The translations under genes were made by a program, and so were the position numbers. Below the pieces are notes generated by a model. The model ran no database searches, was not told the origin of the DNA, and saw nothing but the letters and a program-made list of their open reading frames with translations. A stretch of DNA of 64,000 nucleotides from Pseudomonas sp. VD-NE ins (lineage in GTDB: Bacteria; Pseudomonadota; Gammaproteobacteria; Pseudomonadales; Pseudomonadaceae), in the NCBI RefSeq assembly GCF_031882575.1, contig NZ_CP134772.1, forward strand, positions 756,001-820,000, given 5' to 3'. Below are positions 24,684 to 33,231 of this stretch, piece by piece; within the stretch, counting starts at the first letter, position 1, and each line of letters begins with the position of its first letter.

Positions 24684-25264
24684 TTGGGGGGATATCCGTT
24701 GCTGCGGTAACGGCGGCTTAGGGTTCCGCCCTTACGGCGGGTCACCTTTTCCAAACGCCGGAGTGCCGGCCCAGCGAAAAGGTAACCCAAAGGCTTGCTC
24801 CTACGTGCGGCCCGCTCGCTGAGGCTCGGGGTTCCTTCGCTCCGGGATCGATCCGGGCGCAGCGCCTACGGTTTGCTTCGCTGCACCTCCTCTCGCTGTG
24901 TTTGGCTGCGCCAAACGGTCGCTACGCTCCCACCCCCGGATCAATCCCTCCACTCAGCCTTCCGACGTCGCCCGTGGATCAAGATCAAGATCAAGATCAA
25001 GAGCTGCAGCCGAGCTAACGCTCATCCTGTTGAGTGGTGAAAAAGCGTAGGAGCGGCGTGGGTCGCTTTTGCTTTTCTGTGGGCGCGAGCTTGCTCCGGG
25101 CGGCGGTCCGACGAAGGCGGCCTGATAGCCGACCAATTTCTCTCTGGATGCACCTAATTCAACTGTGGGAGCTAGCCTGCTAGCGAAGGCGGCCTGCAAT
25201 CCGATCCATTTCTGCCGGTTGTACACTCCACCCGCCGCTCCCTAAGCCTCTTTGGTGCTGCAGC
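24684..25264. other. Repeat-filled gap, no gene seen
   Basis: The interval holds copy B of the structured repeat (24727-25039) and degenerate REP pieces (GCGCGAGCTTGCTCCGGGC at 25083, GGGAGCTAGCCTGCTAGCGA at 25168). Two near-duplicate stretches 'GAAGGCGGCCTG' occur at 25113 and 25186. No convincing coding frame was found. Confidence 0.75.
24727..25039 (+). repeat. Dispersed structured repeat, copy B
   Basis: It matches copy A (14069-14355) in the same orientation. Its stems are ACCTTTTC/GAAAAGGT (24744-24751 with 24776-24783) and GTTTGGC/GCCAAAC (24900-24906 with 24910-24916). These differ from copy A by paired substitutions that keep the pairing. An extra small hairpin lies in the first loop, and the ATCAAG unit near 24978 is tandemly repeated. 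Confidence 0.85.
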
Positions 25265-26935
25265 TTACAACTGATAACTGAAACTGATGCTGTAACGGGG
25301 CTTGCGATTGAACGTGTCCAACGCTTCATCCGACATCGCCTTCGCCGCCTCCAGCGCAATGTTGTAGTACTTGGCATCGCCAAACCGCAGCCCGATCGCG
25401 GCCGATGACAGGTTGTTGGCCTTAACCGGCAGTTCATTGAACCAGCTGCGCGAGCGGTCGAGCACGACATACGGTTGCAGGATGCGTACCCAGTTGCCGT
25501 CGCGGTTGAAGCTGTAGTTGACCTCGTACGCCACGCCCCAGCCCTTGTCGCCAGACGCCTGATCGTCGGGATAACCGCGACCGAAATTCTGCCCGCCGAA
25601 CACCGCGCGCTCGCTGTCGGGCAGGGTGTCGTCGCTCCAGTACAGCGCGGCGGACAGCACGCCTTGCCAGTTGTCGAGGAACTTGTTGCTCTGCACCCCG
25701 GACAGGCGAACGCGGAAAAAATCGAGGTCGATGTCGTCGTAGTTGGTATGCGCGCCCAGGCTGTCGAAACCCTGGTACACGCCGCCACTGAGAATCCGCA
25801 GTTGCCGGGCATCGGCCTTGCGCCAGTCGCCTTCGAAGGCCAGAGCGCGTACGTCGGTGCGGAACTCGGTGCTGAACGGGAAGTTGATGCCGTTGTAGCG
25901 GGTCTTGTCATCGACTGCGTACAGACGCGAGCCGGCGGTCAGCAGTTCGTTGGAGGCGGCAATCAACGGCAGGGTGAAACCGATGGAGTAGCGGTCGTTT
26001 TCGCGATGGGTGCTGAGTCGACCACCGCCGTTGATGAGGACTTCGGTACTGGGATCGGCGCGGTAGCGTGAAGCGGATAAGGCAAGTTGCGCGCCCTCGT
26101 CATTGAGGAACTGGTTGTAGTCGAGGCGGTAGTAATGTTCGTGATCATCACCCGGTGGAAACAGACCGCTGAGGGTCAGTTGTTCGCCCATCGAGGTTTG
26201 CGAGTTGCTACTGACGCCGAGCAAAGCCTGGGTGCCGTTGCGGTTGTCTTCGGTGGTGCTCAGCGTGCTGGTGAAGGGTTTGCGACTGGCCTGGGCGACC
26301 AGCGTTGTCGCGCCGTCGGTGGTGCCGGGCGGTGGCACCTGGGCCTGGATCGTGACGCCGGGGATGCGCGTCATCAGCGTGGTGTAGCGCTCGAATGTCT
26401 TGCGGGTCAGCGGCCGTTCGGCCTGGATCTTCGCCGCCAGTTTGTCGAGCAGCGCTCTGACCCGGCCGACATCGCCCTCGATCTGGATATCGCGAACGTA
26501 GCCTTCCACCAGCACCACGCGTGCTACGCCGTCATTGAAATTTTGCTGCGGCAGGAACGCGTAGGACAGCAGGTAACCGTCCTGCTGATAGCGTCGAGTG
26601 ATGTTGCGCGTGGCTTCGATCAGTTCGGCGAGCGTGGCTTGGCGGCCGATCAGGGGTTTGTAGATTTCGGCGAGCTCGTTGAGCGGGTAGAGGGTTCCGC
26701 CTTCGATTTGCACGGTTTGCAGATTGATTTTGGTCTCCATCAACAGCGGTTGCGCAGCGGCGGCACCGGCGTCCGGCACTTGCACGGGCGTGGCGCTCGG
26801 GCGATAGGCGTCGGCGGGCAGGTTCGGCACCGGCAGATTGCGGATGGTTTCGTTGCTGTTGAGAAAACTGGGCAGGGTGTCGGCGAGGGCGGCGGAACTG
26901 AGACTGAGGAACAGCAGGGATGCCATTACGCGCAT
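25265..26935 (-). CDS. TpsB-type outer-membrane transporter (ShlB/FhaC/HecB family)
   Basis: This 556-residue two-partner secretion transporter has a signal peptide (about residues 1-18), a POTRA domain near residues 60-150 ('LQTVQIEGGTLYPLNELAEIYKPLIGRQATLAELIEATRNITRRYQQDGYLL'), and a ShlB-type 16-strand barrel with the loop-6 motif FGRGYPDD near residue 455. It ends in an aromatic strand (YSISFSYQL). Such proteins move TpsA exoproteins across the outer membrane. The ATG at 26935 has GGAG 7 bp upstream. No TpsA gene is next to it; its upstream neighbour on the same strand is a repeat-rich lipoprotein. Confidence 0.88.
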   Translation of the reverse strand: MRVMASLLFLSLSSAALADTLPSFLNSNETIRNLPVPNLPADAYRPSATPVQVPDAGAAAAQPLLMETKINLQTVQIEGGTLYPLNELAEIYKPLIGRQATLAELIEATRNITRRYQQDGYLLSYAFLPQQNFNDGVARVVLVEGYVRDIQIEGDVGRVRALLDKLAAKIQAERPLTRKTFERYTTLMTRIPGVTIQAQVPPPGTTDGATTLVAQASRKPFTSTLSTTEDNRNGTQALLGVSSNSQTSMGEQLTLSGLFPPGDDHEHYYRLDYNQFLNDEGAQLALSASRYRADPSTEVLINGGGRLSTHRENDRYSIGFTLPLIAASNELLTAGSRLYAVDDKTRYNGINFPFSTEFRTDVRALAFEGDWRKADARQLRILSGGVYQGFDSLGAHTNYDDIDLDFFRVRLSGVQSNKFLDNWQGVLSAALYWSDDTLPDSERAVFGGQNFGRGYPDDQASGDKGWGVAYEVNYSFNRDGNWVRILQPYVVLDRSRSWFNELPVKANNLSSAAIGLRFGDAKYYNIALEAAKAMSDEALDTFNRKPRYSISFSYQL

Positions 26936-26982
26936 AGGACACTCCATGGTCAGATCACAGCACTGGGCTGAATTCTCCTAAG

Positions 26983-27016
26983 AAAAAAGGCGGAAGACTC
27001 GTGGGAATCTTCCGCC
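26983..27016 (-). terminator. Intrinsic terminator after the repeat lipoprotein
   Basis: Read on the minus strand, GGCGGAAGA/TCTTCCGCC with a 10-base loop is followed by TTTTTT. It sits between the lipoprotein stop and the tpsB start, so tpsB is read by read-through or from its own promoter. Confidence 0.85.
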
Positions 27017-27069
27017 CTCAACCAAGCGTAGGCGCTGTAGGTGAGGCCGTCGAATCGGCCAGGTGCAAT

Positions 27070-28692
27070 TTAGCGTTTGTTGCCCCCCAGGGTATTAGTC
27101 AGACCACCGAGTACACCGCCCAGACCGCCACCGGTGGTAGCTCCGCTGGTACCCCCGCTGGTTCCGCCGTTGACCAGTCCACCGACGGCGGCAACGGTGC
27201 CGCCCACGTTGCTGACCAGACCACCGACCGCTGTGGTGACCGGGTTGTTGGTCGCGGCAATGGTGGTGCCGATACTGCTGACCGCACCGCCAACCTGGCC
27301 GGTGAGACCGGCGACGGGTGATCCGATACCGGTCGCTGCGCCGACTTGTTGAGTCACGTTGGTCACAGCGCTGGTGACCGGATTCAGGCCCGTGCCCACG
27401 GTGGCGCCAACCGTGGCCAGAGGTGAGGTTGTCGCGGTGATCGGGGTGCCCGATCCGCCGAGTACGGTGTTGAGCGAAGCGACGGTATTACCGAGGCCGG
27501 CAGCGGTAACGCCACCGGCGCTGACGACGGCATTGGTATTGCCGGCATTCAACCCTGCGCCGACGTTGACCACGGCGCCGCCGACGGTTTGCAGCAGGCC
27601 AGTACCACCGAGGCCACCGCCCAGACCACCACCTACGCCACCAGTACCTGAGCCGGTGCCGTTGGACACCAGACCTCCAGCCTTGCCGACCGCGGTGCCG
27701 GTATCGCTCAACGCGCCGCCGAGGGTGTTGGTCAAGGCATTGCCGTTACCCGCATCGGTGACCTTGCCGCCCAGGGTGTTCACCGCGCCACCGACTTGCG
27801 CAACTACGCCTTTGAGTGGATCGCCGAGCCCGGTGGCAGTGCCGAGTTTGTCGGTGGTACTTTCGACCATCGCGATCACGGGTACCAGACTACCGCCGAC
27901 CTTGTTCGTCAGTTGGCTGGTCGGGCCATTGGTCAGCGTGGTGTCGAGGGTATTGCCGAGCATGGTGACTTTCTCGCCGACACCATCAAGCAGCGGCGCG
28001 ACTTTGGTCACAACACCGCCCACCACCGGAACGCTGCCGGTCGCGGTTGCCAGTTTGCCGCTGAGATCAGAGACGCCGTTACCCACATCTGTCACCACGC
28101 CGCCGACCGAAGCGACGGTGGTGGTCAGGCCTTTAGGGTCGGTCGCCAGCTTGCCTACGCCATTGGCGACACCGTCACCCAAGGTGCTGACGACATTGCC
28201 GGCGGTGTTGGCCGCACTTTGTACAACGCCACCGACAACAGGAACGCTGCTCAGCGAGTCACCGATCTGGCCAACGCCATCGCCGACGCCAGCGACGGTA
28301 TTACCGACATCCTGCACCAGCGTGGTGGTCACCAACGGTGTGGTGGTTGGATTAGTCGGGTTGGTGGGGTCGGTCGGATCTGTCGGGTTGGTTGGATTGG
28401 TCGGATCGGTGCCACCTGTACCACCGGTTCCGCCAGTACCACCTGTGTTACCGGTGCCACCGGTTCCGCCAGTGCCGCCAGTGCTGCCAGTGCCGCCAGT
28501 ACCAGCAGTATCACCGGTGCCACCCGTACCGCCGGACCCCGAGGTGCCGCCAGTTCCCGCAGTACCGTCCGCCGCAGAACTGCCGGAGCTGCTGTGATGG
28601 CCGCCACCGCCGCTGCTGCAGCCAGCGAGGCCAAGGGAGAGAATCAATGCCAGAGCGATTGCTGATTTGCACCACACGTCTTGAGTTTTCAT
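27070..28692 (-). CDS. Gly/Thr-repeat lipoprotein (collagen-like annotation), partner of TpsB
   Basis: This 540-residue lipoprotein has lipobox LAGC near residue 25, a Gly/Ser stretch, then a low-complexity GGTGGTG-type region (about residues 50-95), a TNPTDPTNP linker, and a long C-terminal part of Gly/Val/Asn/Thr repeats ('VGGVVTDVGNGVSDL', 'VGGAVNTLGGKV', 'TVASLNTVLGG'). The C-terminal repeats have a period of about 20-30 residues and look like a beta-solenoid or coiled adhesin stalk. There is no TPS or haemagglutinin domain. The ATG at 28692 has AAGGA upstream; a GTG at 28710 is less likely. It probably sits on the outer surface; role unknown, adhesion or matrix likely. Confidence 0.78.
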   Translation of the reverse strand: MKTQDVWCKSAIALALILSLGLAGCSSGGGGHHSSSGSSAADGTAGTGGTSGSGGTGGTGDTAGTGGTGSTGGTGGTGGTGNTGGTGGTGGTGGTDPTNPTNPTDPTDPTNPTNPTTTPLVTTTLVQDVGNTVAGVGDGVGQIGDSLSSVPVVGGVVQSAANTAGNVVSTLGDGVANGVGKLATDPKGLTTTVASVGGVVTDVGNGVSDLSGKLATATGSVPVVGGVVTKVAPLLDGVGEKVTMLGNTLDTTLTNGPTSQLTNKVGGSLVPVIAMVESTTDKLGTATGLGDPLKGVVAQVGGAVNTLGGKVTDAGNGNALTNTLGGALSDTGTAVGKAGGLVSNGTGSGTGGVGGGLGGGLGGTGLLQTVGGAVVNVGAGLNAGNTNAVVSAGGVTAAGLGNTVASLNTVLGGSGTPITATTSPLATVGATVGTGLNPVTSAVTNVTQQVGAATGIGSPVAGLTGQVGGAVSSIGTTIAATNNPVTTAVGGLVSNVGGTVAAVGGLVNGGTSGGTSGATTGGGLGGVLGGLTNTLGGNKR

Positions 28693-28889
28693 GATTGAGA
28701 TTCCTTGCACCTGTCACAACGTTCGTTGACTTCGATGGCTCGCCGATCTGTCGTCGGTGATGCCTTCGACCGTTGTGCTCAATCTCAGTCCAGGGGCGGG
28801 TTTCAGACCATCCTCAAGTTGGTATTAACGCCTTTATATAGACGGCGAAATTCAGCGCCTAAGGACTAATACCCACGATATAGCCGCAC
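28693..28889 (-). promoter_or_regulatory. Upstream region of the repeat lipoprotein
   Basis: About 200 bp of AT-richer DNA precedes the lipoprotein start and follows the terminator of the MaoC operon. It contains 'TATATAGACG' and several near-palindromes but no clear sigma-70 pair. Nothing coding is seen. Confidence 0.4.
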
Positions 28890-28926
28890 AAAAAAAGGCC
28901 TTGATAATCAAGGCCCGGGTTTTTTC
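28890..28926. terminator. Intrinsic terminator, both strands
   Basis: GGCCTTGAT-A-ATCAAGGCC (28897-28915) is flanked by a T run on each strand (AAAAAAA before, CGGGTTTTTT after). It ends the MaoC-FabG unit on the minus strand. Confidence 0.88.
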
Positions 28927-28991
28927 AGTGGAAGGGGGAAGGACGGCGAAAACTTAAGTTATATACACACAATTAACGGTGTCCCGCGTGC

Positions 28992-29846
28992 TCAGGCAAT
29001 CGGTTGCCACTGCCCGACCATGTGCTCCAGGTCTTGTGCACCGATCAGCCGCAACTCACCACTGGACCCCGCCGCACTCGCCAGCAAGGTCACCTCACTG
29101 GGCAGGCGCACCGGTTTACGAAAGTGCACGGCGATCTCAAGGTTGGCCTTGGGCAAATGATCGCCCAGCGCCGCGAGCGTTCGCGCCTTGTTCCACAAAC
29201 CATGGGCGATCGCTGTTGGGAAACCGAACAGCTTGGCGCTGGCTGCACTCAGGTGAATCGGGTTGTAGTCTCCGGACACTTTGGCGTATTGCCGACCGAT
29301 ATCGGCCGGCGCTTTCCAGCGCCCCACCTCCACCAGCGATTGCGAGGGTTCCCAGGTTTGTTCGACAGCTTCGCCCTCAAGCTTCACGCCGCGACAGAGC
29401 ATCTGGCTTTCGGCTTCCCACAACGGCCCAAGCTGGTCATCCAGGGTGGTCAGCAGGTCGAACGTTGCACCTTTGGGATGCGCTTGCAGATTCGTCACGC
29501 GCACGCTCACTTGCGCCCGACCGATTCCGCCCATCGGGCGCAACACGCGAATGCGGTTGCTCAGATGAATCAGCCCCAACAGCGGGAACGGAAATGCCTT
29601 GGCGGTGAGCAATTGCATCTGCAACGCAAAGGCGAGGATATGCGGATACGTCGGCGGCAACAGACCGTCATCGACGAATCCGCAGACCTTGCGATAGGCC
29701 GCCAAGCGTTTGCCATCGACATCGACCCAACAGCGCAAACCGCTGTCGGGTAATTGCGTGCCGGTGATTTTCCGTCGCGTCGCCGCCCGTGCATACAGCC
29801 CGGGCAGACTCGGCTCGCGATCCAGCGTATGCCATTCGATGCTCAT
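28992..29846 (-). CDS. MaoC-type (R)-enoyl-CoA hydratase family protein
   Basis: This 284-residue protein has a C-terminal MaoC hot-dog fold with the hydratase motif 'YAKVSGDYNPIHLSAASAKLFGFPTAIAHGLW' near residue 185, containing the catalytic Asp and His. The N-terminal half is an altered second hot-dog. It probably hydrates enoyl-CoA or enoyl-ACP. The start MSIEWHTLD at 29846 is 2 bp after the fabG-like stop, so the two are coupled; the extension to 29927 would overlap that gene. Sits with a ketoacyl reductase and a thiolase, so a beta-oxidation or acyl-chain role is likely. Confidence 0.85.
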   Translation of the reverse strand: MSIEWHTLDREPSLPGLYARAATRRKITGTQLPDSGLRCWVDVDGKRLAAYRKVCGFVDDGLLPPTYPHILAFALQMQLLTAKAFPFPLLGLIHLSNRIRVLRPMGGIGRAQVSVRVTNLQAHPKGATFDLLTTLDDQLGPLWEAESQMLCRGVKLEGEAVEQTWEPSQSLVEVGRWKAPADIGRQYAKVSGDYNPIHLSAASAKLFGFPTAIAHGLWNKARTLAALGDHLPKANLEIAVHFRKPVRLPSEVTLLASAAGSSGELRLIGAQDLEHMVGQWQPIA

Positions 29847-29848
29847 GC

Positions 29849-31201
29849 CTAAGCCCCCAGAACACTTTGTCCACAGACTCGCAGCGCCTGCCCGGTGAAT
29901 GCGCCGGTACCCGGCTGCGCCAGCCATGCGACAGCTTCGGCGACGTCCTGCGGCAAACCGCCCTGACCCAGCGAACTCATGCGCCGGCCAGCCTCACGCA
30001 GGCCGAACGGAATATGTGCAGTCATCTGCGTCTCGATAAAACCGGGCGCGACGGCATTGATGCTGATCCCACGTTCCAGCAGCGTCGGCGCCCAGGCTTG
30101 CGCCAGACCGATCAGCCCGGCCTTGCTCGCGGCGTAGTTGGTTTGCCCGCGATTGCCGGCAATGCCGCTGATCGAGGCCAGCAGTATCACCCGCGCGTTG
30201 TCGCGCAGCGTGCCGCTGTCGAGCAGCGCCTTGGTCAGTACTTGCGGAGCATTGAGGTTGACCGCCAGCACCGCGTCCCAGAATTCCGGGGTCATGTTGG
30301 CCAGGGTCTTGTCGCGGGTGATGCCGGCGTTGTGCACCAGAATATCGAGGCCGTCGGGCAATTGTTCGATCAGTTGCGCGGCGGCATCGGCGGCGCAGAT
30401 ATCGAGGGTAATCGCACGGCCGCCGAGGCGCGCGGCGAGGGCTTCCAGATCGGTCTTCGCCGGTGGCACGTCGAGCAGGATGACCTCGGCGCCATCGCGA
30501 GCCAGGGTTTCGGCAATCGACGCGCCGATACCGCGCGCAGCGCCGGTGACCAACGCCTTGCGCCCGGCCAGCGGCCGTGTCCAGTCAGTCACTGGCGTCG
30601 CACAAGCTGTCAGGCGAATCACCTGCCCGGACACGAACGCACTTTTCGGCGAGAGGAAAAACCGCAGCGGGCCTTCCAGTTGATCTTCGGCGCCTTCACC
30701 GACGTAGATCAGTTGCAGCGTGCCGCCGCTGCGCAGTTCTTTGGCCAGCGAACGGGCAAACCCTTCCAGCGCTCGTTGCGCACTGGCGGCAAACGGATCA
30801 CTGAGGGTTTCCGGTGCACGGCCAAGAATCACCAAATGGGCGCTGTGCTCAAGATTCTTCATCAACGGCTGGAAGAATTCGCGCAGTTGCTTGAGCTGGT
30901 CGGTGTGCAGCAGTTCGCTGGCGTCGAACACCACGGCTTTGAGTTTCGGGCCGTGGCCGGGAATCCATTCAGTGGCAGTTACCGGTTGTTCGCCGTAGCG
31001 GTAGATGCCGTCGGTCAAACGGTTGGCGAAGGCGCTGATGCGCTCGGTCAGCGGCCCGCCGCCGATCAGCAGCGCCCCTTCCACCGGCCGCAGGCGCCCG
31101 GCCTGCCAGCGTTCCAGTCGCACCGGCGACGGCAGGCCCAGCGCCCCGACCAGACGATGGCCGATGGACGAATTGGCGAAGTCGATATAGCGGTCAGACA
31201 T
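29849..31201 (-). CDS. Long FabG-like 3-oxoacyl-ACP/CoA reductase
   Basis: This 450-residue protein has a degenerate Rossmann N-terminal domain (about 1-205) and a full SDR domain after it. The cofactor motif is 'TGAARGIGASIAETLA' near 220, with NAG in 'VHNAGITRD', the Ser in 'SISGIAG' and YxxxK in 'NYAASKAG'. This is the high-molecular-weight FabG class (M. tuberculosis FabG4-like) that prefers NADH and CoA-linked substrates. First gene of a two-gene unit with the hydratase; divergent from the thiolase, with a REP pair between. Confidence 0.87.
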   Translation of the reverse strand: MSDRYIDFANSSIGHRLVGALGLPSPVRLERWQAGRLRPVEGALLIGGGPLTERISAFANRLTDGIYRYGEQPVTATEWIPGHGPKLKAVVFDASELLHTDQLKQLREFFQPLMKNLEHSAHLVILGRAPETLSDPFAASAQRALEGFARSLAKELRSGGTLQLIYVGEGAEDQLEGPLRFFLSPKSAFVSGQVIRLTACATPVTDWTRPLAGRKALVTGAARGIGASIAETLARDGAEVILLDVPPAKTDLEALAARLGGRAITLDICAADAAAQLIEQLPDGLDILVHNAGITRDKTLANMTPEFWDAVLAVNLNAPQVLTKALLDSGTLRDNARVILLASISGIAGNRGQTNYAASKAGLIGLAQAWAPTLLERGISINAVAPGFIETQMTAHIPFGLREAGRRMSSLGQGGLPQDVAEAVAWLAQPGTGAFTGQALRVCGQSVLGA

Positions 31202-31439
31202 GGAACGCTCTCCAGAAGTTGGGGTTCAAAGTGTGGACTGTCGATGGCAATCAATCGTTCGATCCACGCAATAAGGCCTACGCTAGACAGCAGAGTAGAC
31301 CACCGACCCTGTGGGAGCTGGCTTGCCAGCGATAGCGGAGTGTCAGCCACTGAAAAGGTTGGATGTGCCGGCCCCATCGCTGGCAAGCCAGCTCCCACAG
31401 GGTTCTCTATGAACCCGGATATTCAACAAGGAGTTATTC
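31202..31439. other. Divergent gap with REP pair
   Basis: The 238 bp between the reductase and thiolase starts must contain both promoters. A 27-bp inverted REP pair (31307-31333 and 31376-31402, GTGGGAGCTGGCTTGCCAGC family) takes up the side nearest the thiolase gene. Confidence 0.6.
31307..31402. repeat. REP inverted pair (GTGGGAGCTGGCTTGCCAGC family)
   Basis: Perfect 27-bp arms at 31307-31333 and 31376-31402. A second pair of the same family is at 54098-54188. Confidence 0.9.
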
Positions 31440-32717
31440 ATGAGTCAGCTGCGCCGCGTCGCGATCATCGGCGGTAACCGTATCCCTTTCGCCCGTTCCA
31501 ACGGGCCGTACGCCACGGCCAGCAATCAGGCAATGCTCACCGCCGCCCTCGAAGGCCTGATCGAACGCTACAACCTGCACGGCCAGCGCATCGGCGAAGT
31601 GGTGGCAGGCGCGGTACTGAAATTGTCACGAGATATGAACCTGACCCGTGAATGCGTGCTCGGCTCGCGTCTGTCTCCGGCGACGCCGGCCTACGATATT
31701 CAGCAAGCCTGCGGCACCGGCCTGGAAGCGGCGATCCTGGTGGCGAACAAAATCGCCCTCGGCCAGATCGAGAGCGGTATCGCTGGCGGTGTCGACACTA
31801 CGTCGGACGCACCGATCAGCGTCAACGAAGGCCTGCGCAGAATCCTCCTGCAAGCCAACCGCGCCAAGACCACTGGCGACAAGCTGAAAACCTTTCTGCA
31901 ACTGCGGCCGCAACACCTGATCCCGGAGTTTCCGCGCAACGGCGAACCCCGCACGGGTCTGTCGATGGGGCAGCACTGTGAACTGATGGCGCAAACCTGG
32001 AACATCCCGCGTGAAGAACAGGATCAACTGGCCCTCGAAAGCCATCACAAACTCGCCGCGTCGTACAGCGAAGGCTGGCACAACGACTTGATGACGCCGT
32101 TCCTTGGCCTGACCCGCGACAACAACCTGCGCCCGGACCTGACCCTGGAAAAACTTGCGACATTGAAACCGGCCTTCGAAAAAAGCGCGAAAGGCACGCT
32201 GACCGCGGGCAACTCCACGCCGCTGACTGACGGTGCCTCGGTGGTACTGCTCGGCAGTGAAGCGTGGGCCAAAGAGCGAGGATTGCCGATCCTTGCCTAC
32301 CTGCGCGATGGCGAGGCGGCGGCAGTCGATTTCGTCAACGGCGCCGAAGGGCTGTTGATGGCGCCGGTGTATGCAGTACCGCGGTTGCTGGCGCGCAACG
32401 GGCTGACCTTGCAGGACTTCGACTACTACGAAATTCACGAGGCTTTTGCGGCGCAGGTGCTGTGCACGCTGAAGGCTTGGGAGGATCCGGAATACTGCAA
32501 AACCCGCCTGGGCCTCGATGCACCGCTGGGCTCGATCGATCGCAGCCGACTGAATGTGAAGGGCAGTTCGCTGGCGGCCGGGCATCCGTTTGCTGCGACT
32601 GGCGGGCGTATCGTCGCCAATTTGGCCAAGCTACTCGATGCGGCAGGCAAGGGCCGGGGCCTGATCTCGATTTGTGCTGCGGGCGGGCAGGGCGTCACTG
32701 CCATCATCGAACGCTAA
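31440..32717 (+). CDS. Acetyl-CoA C-acyltransferase (FadI-like thiolase)
   Basis: This 425-residue thiolase has the acyl-accepting Cys91 in QQACGTGLE, the His in 'YYEIHEAFAAQVL', 'SSLAAGHPFAATGGR' and the proton-shuttle Cys in ICAAGGQG near the C-terminus. Length and motifs fit FadI-type 3-ketoacyl-CoA thiolases, which release acetyl-CoA from 3-ketoacyl-CoA. AAGGAG precedes the ATG. It is divergent from the FabG-like reductase and MaoC hydratase, which supply the preceding steps. Confidence 0.9.
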   Translation: MSQLRRVAIIGGNRIPFARSNGPYATASNQAMLTAALEGLIERYNLHGQRIGEVVAGAVLKLSRDMNLTRECVLGSRLSPATPAYDIQQACGTGLEAAILVANKIALGQIESGIAGGVDTTSDAPISVNEGLRRILLQANRAKTTGDKLKTFLQLRPQHLIPEFPRNGEPRTGLSMGQHCELMAQTWNIPREEQDQLALESHHKLAASYSEGWHNDLMTPFLGLTRDNNLRPDLTLEKLATLKPAFEKSAKGTLTAGNSTPLTDGASVVLLGSEAWAKERGLPILAYLRDGEAAAVDFVNGAEGLLMAPVYAVPRLLARNGLTLQDFDYYEIHEAFAAQVLCTLKAWEDPEYCKTRLGLDAPLGSIDRSRLNVKGSSLAAGHPFAATGGRIVANLAKLLDAAGKGRGLISICAAGGQGVTAIIER

Positions 32718-32824
32718 CGCGAGAAGAGCCCCTAACCCTCCCGAAACGTCGGACCGCCCAAAGGGAGAGGGGACTGATTGGGGGATGTTTGAGGGATACG
32801 CCGACTTGAACGTGCTTCACCGAA

Positions 32825-32941
32825 TCCATAATCGACGGTGTTTAACTCAGATGTTTGGCCCGGTCCATAATCGACGGTGTTTCAGTCAGATGGTTAGCCC
32901 AATCCATAATCGACGCGGTATTTCAGGTCGATGTATAACGC
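32825..32941. repeat. Three 39-bp direct repeats
   Basis: TCCATAATCGACGGTGTTT begins at 32825, 32864 and (as TCCATAATCGACGCGG) 32903, with a period of 39 bp. The third runs into the inverted repeat. Confidence 0.8.
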
Positions 32942-33007
32942 CAGACGCCTCGGTCGGCTCCCTCTCCCTCGGGGCGGTCCGACGTTTCGGGAGGGCTGGG
33001 GTGAGGG
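32900..33007 (+). repeat. Left arm of a 108-bp inverted repeat around the RIO kinase
   Basis: This arm reads from CAATCCATAATCGACGCGG through CTCGGTCGGCTCCCTCTCCC and GGCGGTCCGACGTTTCGGGA to GGGTGAGGG. Its reverse complement, with few mismatches and the same length, lies at 34189-34296. Confidence 0.88.
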
Positions 33008-33231
33008 TAAGAGGGCTGAATGGCAAATGTCAGATTCTGTCGCAAATGCCCTCGACGGCCGATACCAACAAACAGGCAAGGCTCGGCTATGATTCGCATC
33101 GGTCGATTTTTTCGGCACAGTGTGTGCATTCACAGGTTCACAGGTCGGCAACCCCTCCCCGTAATGCGAGGATTGCCGTATAACGAGTGACATTCGCGTG
33201 TTTGGTAATAAAGGACCCACAATAAAAGCTG

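Larger units (their letters stand above)
32718..33231. other. Repeat-bearing gap upstream of the RIO kinase
   Basis: No gene is seen. It contains a CCCTCCCGAAACGTCGGACC element just after the thiolase stop, three 39-bp direct repeats (from 32825, 32864, 32903), the left arm of a long inverted repeat (32900-33007) and a stem CGGCAA/TTGCCG (33146-33178) about 55 bp before the kinase start that may affect its mRNA. Confidence 0.7.

Noticed and set aside
27359..28597. A long open frame opposite the repeat lipoprotein gene
   Set aside because: Its low-complexity Pro/Val/Thr content mirrors the lipoprotein repeats, and there is no ribosome site; it is an antisense shadow.
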